Shown: piece after piece, positions 44,790 to 55,019 of the stretch | How positions within the stretch are numbered: position 1 is the first letter of the stretch | Layout of the letters: the number at the start of each line of letters is the position of its first letter | Assembly: GCF_016097555.1 (NCBI RefSeq) | Contig: NW_024532765.1 | Coordinates: 62,001 to 126,000 of the forward strand | Length of the DNA: 64,000 nt | Source of the DNA: Gigantopelta aegis | Lineage: Eukaryota > Mollusca > Gastropoda > Neomphalida > Peltospiridae | Direction: 5' to 3' | Made by a program: the position numbers and the translations under genes | The notes under the pieces: model-generated | Seen by the model: only the letters and a program-made list of their open reading frames with translations | Databases searched by the model: none | What the model was told of the DNA's origin: nothing

Positions 44790-46555
44790 ATAGTGATAAT
44801 TATGATTATAACTTGTGTTGTATGTTTATTTCTGTAGTGGATGTGATTATTGCTTGTACAGATTGCTGTCAGCTTAGTAATATTTTTTATTCCTTGTCAT
44901 ACGGTCATAAAAGCACCTTATTCACTTTGGTAAAACATTCCAGATGTTTGACTGTGGGTCCCGTGACAAAATAATAATTAGAATTTAATTACAACAGTTT
45001 GTAATAAAACTAAAACAAGTTCTGTTTCCTTCTTTTGTGTTGTTATTGTTTGTATGATATGATAACATGTTTTTAAAGTGCAATTTAAGTAAGTTCTTTT
45101 TTAAAACGAAATTCGGTCACTGGCCATTCAAAAGTTGTACGGGCGAGTCAAAGTGCTGCTGTGAGTGGTCCCATTGACCAGTCAAAAAATATCCCAAGTG
45201 CATACCCTGTAAGGTTTCCCAATATATTTAGCAACAATATGATATTTTAATCACATTTGGCGTGTTTACATTGGGATATTTGAAACAAGTTGAATATATA
45301 ACGTTATTATTCAAAGTTGTTTGCGTTTAGTTTTTCAGTAGGTTTTTTTACATTTCAGGTTTATATTTTCAACTCTTAGATATATTTATAGCAAACAAAA
45401 GGACACCGATTTATATTAGCGCAATGCAATACAACACTATTCACAATAATTCCATTGTATATTTACATCACATAATATAATTTTCAGATATCTGCACACA
45501 CATTTTCAAAGAAGTGGTTGTGTAACATTTTATTTATTACAATACCTTAAAAACAAATATGTATGTGTACCTGCTGGAACTTCTCTATTTAGAGTTACAA
45601 CTCGTTGCAAAATAAATGTAGTATCAAAAGCTACTTTAACATGCATTTAAATGCTACACTATTGTCCCAAGATTATTTTAGCACTTTTTTGTTTTGTCTT
45701 GTTAAAAATATTACTATGAAAATAAACTATTACACATGACATATCGCATGATCGGTTTCCAAATCGTTTTCTTGAGTGGCACAGTTTGTCATTACTGCAG
45801 ATGCATAAATATGCATCGTCATGCATGGCTAAGATGCCTATACATGGATTTTTCTCTTGGGTAGACTGTGTGCACACATTGATCTTATTTCGCTTTTATT
45901 TGTTGTAACAATGTGACAATTGTGAACTGGACTGAATGTCAAGTAAGCTAGGTGTTAAAACTTTAGTTTTGTTTGCATTTTTCTGTATTTTCCTTTTCAG
46001 TTTAAATAAAAATAAACCCAAAAAGAATGATACTGTTTCCTATAATTAAAAAAAAGCGGGAAAGGTGTTTTTTAGACTTGTTTTCGTAATCATCAGGGAT
46101 GAAGTGGTCACTGCAGATCCTATCGCATCATGACAGTCCTTTCCATTACACATGGGTTCGGTTTATAAGAACCGCTTCCATGCCAACCCTGCGATTGTTG
46201 GTTTGTCTAAAGTTTGGAAAAACTGCAGCTTTGATAATTCCAAAGACTAAACAATGGTTTACATTTGAAAACAATCTCCAAAAGAATATTCCATCCATAC
46301 AATTGAATTCACTGGAATAACATTTTCGCGTTTAAAAAACAAAACGTTTTCCAAATCAAATGTGTCAAAAGTCAGGTCAGGTCAGGTGTGAAAGCCTGTG
46401 CACAATAACGCTTTCATAGTATGCCACCTAGCACGTCACAGGGTCACACATGAATTAGCTAGAGGTTTTTTGGCAAGTGATGGGAAAAACACGACTTCTT
46501 ATTGCGAATATATTAAAAACGGGTAAAAATTTTGGAATTTGTTTTATTGATACTT
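44790..46555. other. Intron DNA without recognised features
   Basis: AT-rich, short frames only. A 'GTCAGGTCAGGTCAGG' microrepeat lies at 46371-46387. Confidence 0.5.
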
Positions 46556-46559
46556 CATA

Positions 46560-48080
46560 TATACACAAAGAAAAAAGTTAAGCACCCCTAGCCCCATTTG
46601 TAAAAACTGCAAATTATGTGAGGAATATGTCAAGAATGGTGAAATAATAGGAGGGTACAATGACAACTGTGACGTCCCACAACAGAACGACATGCACGTG
46701 CATCATGCCACCCATGCTTTTCTCAAAATGCAATATCAACACACTGCAATTGTTGACATTTAACATCACTGTCTTGTATTGTTGAAGTTTAATTGTTGAA
46801 TATGACAATTGGACGTTTATCAGAGGCCCAAAGATGGCGTATTATTGGTATGCATGCAACCAGCATGACCTTCAAAAGTATAGGACGTCAACTGGGGTAT
46901 CATTACACGGTAATCAGCAGACTGATACAAAAACACGGGCATACCAATGCTGTAAAGGATCTCCCACGGTCAGGGAGACTGCGCATGACATCACAGCACG
47001 AGGACAGGGCCCTGCGTCAGCTCATACGTCGTCAACCCTTTGCTATATCTCCTGTTCTAAAGAGCCAATGGTTACCCAATAGACGGATGTCAGCCAGAAC
47101 AGTGAGGAATCGTCTGAAATTTGCGGGATTGAAGGCCAGAAGGGTCATGAGAGATGCCGTTTAGCGTGGTGTTTGGCTCAGAGAGGTTGGAATCTGAGGT
47201 CCTGGTGAAGAGTCCATTGGTCCGATGAAAGCCGGTTCCTGCTCCATGTCACAGATGGCCATTTGAGAGTTTGGAGGCATAACAATGCTGCCTACACACC
47301 CAGGAACACACGTCCTATGACCCCGTATATTGGAGGTTCAGTAATGGTTTGGGGTTGCCTGTCACATGATTGTACGCTGGGTCTTGTCACCATTCAAGGC
47401 AACCTCAATGATGATTAGTACATCCGTAACGTCCTGCAACCAGCTGTTGTGCCATTTTGACACCATCCACTCGCCACCAGACCTCTGTACATTGATGACA
47501 ACACTAGGCCACATCGTTCCCGAGCAGTAACAGCTTTACTCCAAATTGAAGCTGTGACGAGCCCTGACCTAAACCTGCTAGGGAATGTTTGGGACATCTT
47601 GGGGCATTGAGTACAGACAGTGACCCCACTTGTACAGACTCTGGCACAATTAGAGGCAGTTCTTCATCGAGAATTGCAGCAGATCAGACAACTTACTGGA
47701 GGGATGAGACGAAGGATGGAAGCTGTCATCCGGGCACGTGGCGGGTTTACCCGCTATTGATGATTTGTGTCATGAATGTCATCTGTGGACTTCAAATGAC
47801 ATTAATCATCATCAATCATGATGCTGACTTGTGTTTCTGCCTCCATACTTATTGTGCCTCAGTTTTTGGCTCAAATACAGCATATTGGAATTCTTCTCAG
47901 AATTATGATTAAAATTTCAAAACTGGATACACTTGTTATGTTTTCTTACTGTCAAAGATGTATTCTTGCAAAACACATTTGTTTTTCCGAGGTTATGTTA
48001 TCAGGTTTTCAACGCCAAACCTCGCAAGACAAGTCATTGTAAAAAATACAGGGGGTGCTTAACTTGTTTCTTTGTGTATA
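46560..48080 (+). mobile_element. Decayed Tc1-type transposon of a second family
   Basis: Inverted ends (TATACACAAAGAAAAAAGTT on the left, its counterpart on the right) are flanked by TA at 46558-46559 and 48081-48082. A plus-strand transposase starts MTIGRLSEAQRWRIIGMHA (ATG at 46802) and runs to a stop at 47162; the helix-turn-helix and GRxR hook region are readable. Further pieces carry VHWSDESRF near 47210, GGSVMVWG near 47335, YIDDNTRPHR near 47490 and SPDLNLLGNVWD near 47565. Several stops and shifts separate them, and the WPA segment before SPDLN is shortened. It is clearly dead and older than the two other Tc1 copies. Confidence 0.9.
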
Positions 48081-48489
48081 TATTGTAAAAAGTATACGCA
48101 GATACCAAACAATAGTAAATTATGTTTTCAATAAGCCTGGACCTTTAAGAGCCTTTTTTTTTAATGGTCATTTGTAAAATAATTGTAAATATAAAACTAT
48201 ACCTTGACTAGAAAAAAAAAATACAATTTTTACCATGCCATGATAGCATGTTGGGTATGGGATACTCGGGCAATGTTTCCCCCAGGATTTTAGTTTTAGA
48301 ACTGAGCACTGGATTGGGGTGAGAATGCTAGGGGGCTTTGGGAGCATTATAGTGCAATAAAATTTTCTTGAAAATTTAGTTGCATTTAGATGCATTCTGG
48401 AGTACAAAATATATGGGGGTCATGAACACTTATTATAGAAGTCTAAAAAAAGAAATTTCAGTAATATAATGTTGTTTATTATTATTAGC

Positions 48490-49570
48490 CAGACCTGTCA
48501 ACCCTCCCGGATTCCGCGGGAGTCTCCCGGTATTTGATCAAATCCCCTTTACCTGTGCGGGAGACAGTTTCTCCTGTTAAATGACATTTTTGTAAGCATA
48601 AAAAAAATCGATCCTCTTTTTGTCAAAATAACAGAAGGGAAGTAACTCTCATTCGGAAAATGTCGACTACTTTCGGTTTCCGAGAATGTAACAGGCCGAA
48701 TTGTCCCCGACTGTTTAACCTTTGCCGAAGTGAGAATTGTGGGATAGCCTATTTATATTGTTAAAAAAACACATGGAGTTTATAAAATGACGTGTTATTA
48801 TAATGTTTGTTGTCATCGTAATGGCTACGAAGCGTGTTGCCGCTAATTTAGTTCTAATATTAATAACACCTCCCCCCCCCCCCCACCACTGGATTACATA
48901 ATGCAACTATGACGAATCTGAACTGCCAGACTCCCGAGTTGACAGCGATACACATGCATGTTAAAATCACATGGTACACTTCAAGAAATTATTTTTGTGT
49001 TTGACATTGACATAAAGTTACTCACGGAAATGGGTATAATTCCGGTATATTTCACACGATGTTTTACTTATGATTAATGAAAATACAATGTTTATTGCAT
49101 CATTATAATGATTTTAAATAAGTACCACGCCACCGTTCCTCATTATAGTAAAAACTGAATATTAATTTATAAGATTTATACAAATTTGTCTTTGGTACTT
49201 AGGTACACTAACCACAAATGATAATGTAACGCAACCTGTAAGGCTTTAAGTGTAATACCGTAAATGTACTAATTAATTTTTGTATTTCTTGTTCATGTTC
49301 TTGACATTTTTGGATAAAATAAATTTTTTTTAAAATATGTATTAAATCATAATAATATTAAACTTAAAAAATTTTTTTTTTTAATGCCAAGATCTAAGGT
49401 TAAGAAGTATATAAAGTATTCATATAACTTATTGTAATAATGTTTTTTTTAAATCTTGCGATTTTGGGTTAAATTGTGTGAATTTAAAAAATCTCCTGCT
49501 TTTTGACAAAATCTCCTGCTTTTTCAACACACACCTCCTGCTTTCTCTTGACTAAAGGTTGACAGGTCTG
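48490..49570. mobile_element. hAT-type MITE with CAGACCTGTCAACC ends
   Basis: Perfect terminal repeat CAGACCTGTCAACC / GGTTGACAGGTCTG, with the 8-bp duplication TTATTAGC at 48482-48489 and 49571-49578. Length 1,081 bp. 'CTCCCGG' and 'CTCCTGCTTT' motifs repeat near the two ends. No coding frame. Confidence 0.88.
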
Positions 49571-49647
49571 TTATTAGCATAATGTGAAATCTTTGATAAA
49601 CAATAATTTGAAAAAGACGTATGGAATAAGCACAATAGTACATAATA

Positions 49648-50522
49648 TCGTATAACCGGAAATTTTCGAGGATTTTTATTTTCGTGGGTTTCAAGGGTAA
49701 GTAGACAGCATCGAAAATATAAATCCTTGAAAATATTTGAAAAAATCAACAAATTCTATCTAAAATATTTATTGTGAAAACCATAACACACTTACAATTT
49801 ACCGGAACATTTTATTTCCTGTCATGCGCAGTCCACCGGATAATAGTATAGTCAAGACAACAAGTTAGAATTTTAAAAAAGTTATTGCGTGAATCTCACT
49901 GTTTGTAGAATATAATGAAATATTTTTAAATTTCGTATATTGTTTTAATTGTCAATGTCCGCCCACACTGCATCACTGATTCTGGGGTGGATGAAAGCAG
50001 ATTTCAACATTTTCTGGTGTATTTTTAATTCTGCCATAACTTTCATAATCCACCTTGCATGAATTGGTTTTATCGCCGAAGTACGCATTTCGATCTTGAT
50101 GTCTGTTACAACTTCGCCGTCTTTCATAGCCAGGGAAACCTGCTTTGAATACCATGTGGTAAACTCAGACTTCATGGCATCCTTAAGTGGTTTGTTCACA
50201 CATACGTCGTAATTGGCTTTACACAAAATCAAAGACTGATCATTTGTCTGTCGAATAGCATACCGGGTATCACAGTGGCCAATTAGGCTACAGGTGACTG
50301 TTCTATTGTTTAACTTTACACATCGGTGGTATCGAACAACTGGCAGCCGAGGTGAAACTTTAATAAACAATAGCAAGTATTCTCGCAACTAGACTTGCTA
50401 AAACTCAAAAATAAAATCACTTTAAATTTAGATTTGGCAAACGACGAAAATAAGAAACCTTGAAATGTTTTTATACCCCAAACCACGAAAAATTAAGACC
50501 ACGAAAATGTCCGGTTGTACGG
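49648..50522 (-). mobile_element. Pogo-type element with transposase remnant
   Basis: Inverted ends (TCGTATAACCGGAAATTTTC on the left, CCGTACAACCGGACATTTTC inverted on the right) with flanking TA. Only the C-terminal part of the transposase remains (49945-50388), so this is an internally deleted copy. It explains the CCGTA-type ends seen elsewhere in the window as pogo relatives. Confidence 0.7.
49945..50388 (-). pseudogene. C-terminal remnant of a pogo-type (DDE_1) transposase
   Basis: This is an open minus-strand frame of about 147 codons ending AVWADIDN. 'YDVCVNKPLKDAMKSEF' corresponds to the 'LDVGINKPFKDxxR' box that follows the last catalytic Asp in pogo/tigger transposases. The downstream 'ARWIMKVMAELKIHQKML' plus 'SAFIHPRISDAVW' corresponds to the 'WIxxAWxxIxxExIxxSFKKCGIxNALDG' tail. 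The N-terminal DNA-binding and catalytic regions are missing, so it cannot be functional alone. Identification is by motif order; no search was run. Confidence 0.6.
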
Positions 50523-50924
50523 TACATAGCATATACATGTACTGCTGAATTATTTAATTGACCACAAGTTACATAAATGTTATCATTGAAGTTTTAGTTT
50601 TTTAATATAATTATGCACATGCAAAGACATACTAATATATAATAGTGAATTAGTTGAATTTTTTTTTAATCTGCAATTCATTTTTCAGCTTTATTAATAG
50701 TTTTTAACAAATAAATTATACTCAATAAATTAAAAATACAAGGCTGCAATCGATGTACACCCCCTCCCCGTTGTTGCACTATTTAAAAACATTTGCGAGT
50801 AACAGAGCTCATGTTTACTTTGAGCCCAGCCATGGCTTTTTGGGAGAGACTTTTTCTCAGCTATGAGTGTATAAATACCCCAGAGAAGTGTTTTGGGACA
50901 AAGAATGTTAAATAATATACTCAC

Positions 50925-50988
50925 AATAATGACACTTGGGCCAAAATCCCTAAACATTTTTGAACCAATGCCAGCCATCAAAGAATAG
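50925..50988 (-). CDS. Exon-like fragment, possible membrane-transporter segment
   Basis: This is a short minus-strand open segment, YSLMAGIGSKMFRDFGPS followed by VII, ending at a consensus donor (ATT|GTGAGT). A weak acceptor (CACTTGTGAG) lies before 50988. The 'R-x-FGP-x-V-I-I' arrangement recalls the 'xDFGVPIxI' stretch of SLC4-type anion transporters. It lies in an intron of the RNF213-like gene and has no identifiable partner exon, so it may be a stray exon copy or chance. Confidence 0.15.
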
Positions 50989-51354
50989 CTCACAAGTGGA
51001 AAGGGATCTCACCACATCCACGGCCATACAAGTGGTCACTAAGGCATACATTGACACAATAATTATATTTAGATGAATAAGTGGACATGCACTACCAAAC
51101 AAATAACAAAGTTTAAATCAACAAATGGACACTATTTAAAAAATAAAGTTTAAATCACTAAATAGAGAAGACAGTGGACAGACATATACATTTAGTACTT
51201 CCTGGGTAAGTGTTGTAACCTATTGGCAAAATTCTTTATTTATGCAATTGGTAACACAATTGGTTACCTTAAGAAGTATGGGCAAGTGGAAACATGTATG
51301 GGGCATCGCTTGCCCTGTGGAAATTGATTTTTTTTTTTTTTAATTTAACCCCTG

Positions 51355-51612
51355 CTTGTCGTAAATTACTGTGTTTATTTACACTGTGGATACAGGAGTT
51401 GGTAGGAGCCGACATCACTTCATCCCAAGCTAAAGTACCGGATGCAAAGAAAACTAAACAAAATGGCTGCCCCAAGTTAGCAGGAATAATCAAGTTTTTT
51501 TTATTAACTCTAAAATTGTGTTTTTCATTTCTTAAAAGTGTCAGTATGTGTTGGTGGTTCGGGTATGCATCTTCCCAACACTTAAGGCTCATATTTGACT
51601 TATCCTCCCCTT
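51355..51612 (-). mobile_element. End fragment of the TTAA-element family
   Basis: Shares AAATGGCTGCCCC, TTAGCAGGAATAATCAAG and GTGTCAGTATGTGTTGG with 24250-24480. It ends at CCCCTTTAA and is followed directly by a SINE fragment. Confidence 0.55.
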
Positions 51613-51654
51613 TAATTTGCCATTGTGCTCCTAGAGTGTCTCCCTTGCTGCTAA

Positions 51655-51778
51655 TCGGAACAGTAACCCATGAAGTGGCGACAGCGGGTTTCCTCTCAAA
51701 ATCTGACGCCATATAACCGTAAATAAAATGTGTTGAGTGTGTCGTTAAATAAAGCATTTCTTTCTTTCTTTCCTAGAG
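51655..51778 (+). mobile_element. SINE tail fragment
   Basis: CCCATGAAGTGGCGACAGCG to TGTGTCGTTAAATAAAGC, then (TTTC)n. The head and half the body are missing. Confidence 0.7.
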
Positions 51779-51829
51779 TGTCCTCAAATGTTTTGTGATG
51801 TCCTGATTTCATGCCCCTCAAAGGCAATA

Positions 51830-53606
51830 CCGTAGATCTTTGCCTATAAGTCGAATTTTTTTCACCCAAAATTTATTTTATAATTTGTGGGGGTCGACTA
51901 AAAAGAGGGTAAAAAAATTTCACCCAAAAATATTACTGTTTTGGGGATTATTTTACAAGTTTTATTGTTGAAGTATGCCTTGTATTTATACTCAAATATG
52001 TTAATTTGACACATTTATTTTTTATAACCTATTTTTATTGGCATTAGAACGGTTTTGGTTATGCGAAAAGGCGTGCGATCTCACTCACATGCCAAGACAA
52101 CAGTCCACTTAGTTAAAATAACAGTCATCACTAATAGCAAAAATGTAAACAATACTAACTACCTGTTGCCTGAGTTTATTTTGAAATCTGGTCACTAGCA
52201 TTAATGGTTGTTCAAACAATGTTTTGTCAGTGATTAACTTCATGAATATTAGGGGTGCAACGATACGGTCAAAACCGTATTGCGATATATTGCGATATAA
52301 GAAACTGTATTGCAATATGTATTGCAATATGGTTGATATTATTTAAATTTAATATTTATGGGTTGTTTTTGTAATGAAAACAGAAGCCATAACTTTTTAA
52401 TGATCTTTATTAGTTTTAGCTGTCAGGCTAAATATTTTAGGCCATATTTTTATGTTTTAACACAATACTAGTCTACTAGAACACCGGTATGACGGTGTCA
52501 AACTATTTATAAATTGTCACATTCGGAAATCCTTACTATCGGGCTTTTCCGAGGTTATTAGCCGAGGTATTTTGAACGATCGGCCGAAGTATTTTGAACG
52601 ATCGGCCGAAGTATTCAGAGTTCAGTGAAAAACAGCAAAGTGTGATTCTTATTTGTTGGTTTATTTCTTTGAAGATGATAGCCGTAGCCGTAGCCGTATT
52701 CCAACGTAAATGAACAATGAATGATAATGTGTAAGTAACAAAACATTTATTTATAATTATTGTTAACTGGTTATTTTCATTGGACTTTTAACACGTTTTG
52801 TTTAGAAGTTAGAACCCAAGTATAACCGACCTATCACTTCGTATGCCAACAAGTAAGCCGACTACGCTTGACGTGATTGTTACATTTTCTGTCATCACCA
52901 ATTAATAAAATGATGTGGTTTTTGTTTGTTTGTTTGTTTGCCTATTTCAAGTCAAATAAGATACAAGGAACAAAAATAGCGTATAAAAATCGCGATACGC
53001 AAAACTGTACCGCGGTTTGTATCGAGCTGATCAATTATCGCGGTATACCGGTATACCGGTTTATCGTTGCAGCACTAATGAATATTACTGAGCTTTCCCT
53101 TAAAATAACTTAAGACTGATCTCTGCAGTTTACTAGAGCATCATTTGGTACAAAAACCAGTGTACTTTCCAGAGTTATCCTCCTTACATGTATTAATATG
53201 GCGGCAAAACATGTGAAAAAACGATGATACATGGACTTTCAGTTTTATCGTAGTGATCTGTTGTCAGTGTTTACAAATAAAGTTGTTGTCTGTGCATAAA
53301 ATCATGCTGTACAGTGCCATACAGTAACAGTCAAACAGCTTTCACTATCTACTAAGGGAATATTTTGTTTTGATGCAATGTGGGTTGACTGGAATATTGC
53401 GATGAACAAAACGTGAAAACCGAAGTTTGTAAACTAATTTTCTTTTGTTCAAAATATTGTACATTATTTTTCTCATGTGCTGAAAATAAGAAATACTTCA
53501 ATATTTATAAGTTGTTTTTCATGGGTCGACTTATAAACGGGTCAATAAACAAATACATTTTCAGGGCTGGAAATTAGGGACTCGACTTATAGGCGAAGAT
53601 ATACAG
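51830..53606. mobile_element. Pogo-type non-autonomous element (CCGTAGATCTT ends)
   Basis: Inverted ends CCGTAGATCTTTGCCTATAA / CTGTATATCTTCGCCTATAA are flanked by TA at 51828-51829 and 53607-53608. A GGGTCGAC(T)TA motif recurs near both ends. It contains a later hAT insertion (52250-53077). No transposase. The pogo assignment is by analogy with 49648-50522, which has similar ends and a transposase remnant. Confidence 0.65.
52250..53077. mobile_element. hAT-type MITE (TAGGGGTGCAACGATA) nested in a pogo-type element
   Basis: 828 bp with ends TAGGGGTGCAACGATA and TTATCGTTGCAGCACTA, and a perfect 8-bp duplication ATGAATAT (52242-52249, 53078-53085). Subterminal repeats of 'TTGCGATAT' and 'GCGGTATACCGG' are characteristic of this widespread animal family. 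No coding frame. Confidence 0.85.
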
Positions 53607-53688
53607 TAATTGTAGTGCCCCATCTAACAACAAAAACCCAACCCTGATAATAGTATAAACAGAAAACTAATTTTATACTTGTACTCAC

Positions 53689-54088
53689 TTGTGAACATTT
53701 TTAAAATGATTTTTAGCCTTTCTGGTTGTCTTTTTTTCATCAAACAGATCCACATCCAGTTTGACATGGGAACTTTGACCAACATGAGAAAATACACCAA
53801 GATCCACTTCCAATCCTAAACCAACAACAAATTCTGTAATTGATTTAGTCAGCTCTCCGTTGTGAACAACTTTCCTTATTTCTTCAAATTCTTCCAAAGA
53901 GGATACAGTCAGAGTTATTCTAAGTTCTGTAGATATTTTGACCACTCTGACATTTTCATATGCTTGAAAACATTTGGTCAGTAAGTGGGTTTCTTGTAAG
54001 CATTGATACACAGTTCTATGGTCTTCTATCTCCTCATCGTCTTTACCACTGTCATGTACAAGAAGAGGATCAAGACTTATATCAAATT
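53689..54088 (-). CDS. Exon with a TRADD-N-like domain, 5' part of the RNF213-like gene
   Basis: This 400-nt exon is preceded by a long pyrimidine tract and CAG, and ends at a good donor (AA|GTGAGT). It encodes about 133 residues. It starts 'EFDISLDPLLVHDSG' and continues through an acidic stretch. The core is amphipathic helix (YQCLQETHLLTKCFQAYENV), beta strand (VVKISTELRITLTVSSL), helix (EEFEEIRKVVHNGELTKSI), strand (TEFVVGLG). A strand '(I/V)xLTVxSLEEFEE' followed by a short helix with 'NGELTKSITEFV' is the pattern I associate with TRADD N-terminal-type adaptor domains of invertebrate immune proteins; no search was run. The exon begins in phase 1, so at least one upstream coding exon exists, which I did not locate. 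It ends in phase 2, matching the exon at 36329. The coding call is strong; the domain name is tentative. Confidence 0.65.
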
Positions 54089-54474
54089 CTGAAAAAGAAA
54101 AAAAAAGTTTAACAAAATTATTACTGATATGGTTTAAAATAAATTGCAGCCATTTCAAGGAAAAGTGTTACTTTAAATGGGCAAAATGTGAGAACACAAA
54201 AATCAAAACTGCATTATTTACATGTATGAGTACTCATATGACATAGCTAATGTTTTTTGTTAATTATTGTACAACGTACATAAATGACAGTGAAAAAAAA
54301 TATATATTGTATATAATTTTCATAGTTTAAACAATATTGCACTTTATTAGGGACTCCTTATTAGTTAGGGACATTATTGTACAGTGAATATTGGTCCCAT
54401 TTTGCTGAATATACAAGAGGTGAATATCTTTTTTACATTGCATACTTTTTTATTCCTCATGTGATACCCGGTAA

Positions 54475-54965
54475 ACAAAGAGTACCAGTGAGGTTTATGA
54501 TACACCTGTCAGGAATTTGATGGAAAACAATAGATATTAATGAATATGTTACAGGTATGATTCAATACTAATTATGTGAAATGTTTGCAATGGGATGGAT
54601 GAACAGTTTGTATTGGACCAACTACATGTGAGGTTTGGTGGTCGTGTATGCATCTGTATGCAAGATATGGTCCGGACAAGGATTTACTGTTATGTGTAGT
54701 AACCATGAAAAGTAGGTCACCGTGACCTAGTAATAGTATGCGACACACCACCATCCCAAGTTGTTCCTACATGTGAGGTTTGATGGTTCTGTATGCATCT
54801 GTATGCTAAATATGGTCTGGACAAGGATTTACTGTTATGTGCAGCAGACCGGGAAAAGTGGGTCACAGTGACCTAGTAATAGTACACGACACACCACCAC
54901 CCCAAGTTGTTCTTACATGTGAGGTTTGATGATCCTGTATGAAAGATATGGTCCGGACAATACAA
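54475..54965 (+). repeat. Second copy of the ERE-bearing tandem repeat block
   Basis: Same leader and unit order as 10765-11375, with three units, followed by a GACAGACAGACAGACG run (54990-55015). It lies about 390 bp upstream of the exon at 53689-54088 in the sense of the minus-strand gene. Confidence 0.8.
54714..54728. promoter_or_regulatory. ERE-type palindrome (in repeat)
   Basis: AGGTCACCGTGACCT has perfect half-sites with a 3-bp spacer. A further copy, GGGTCACAGTGACCT, lies at 54860-54874. Both are in the repeat block upstream of the exon at 53689-54088. Confidence 0.5.
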
Positions 54966-55019
54966 ATTTAACAGACGGACATACTTATAGACAGACAGAC
55001 AGACGTACGGACAGATGGA

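Noticed and set aside
51294-51716. Overlapping open frames on both strands
   Set aside because: They consist of a TTAA-element fragment and a SINE tail; protein-like appearance is due to composition.
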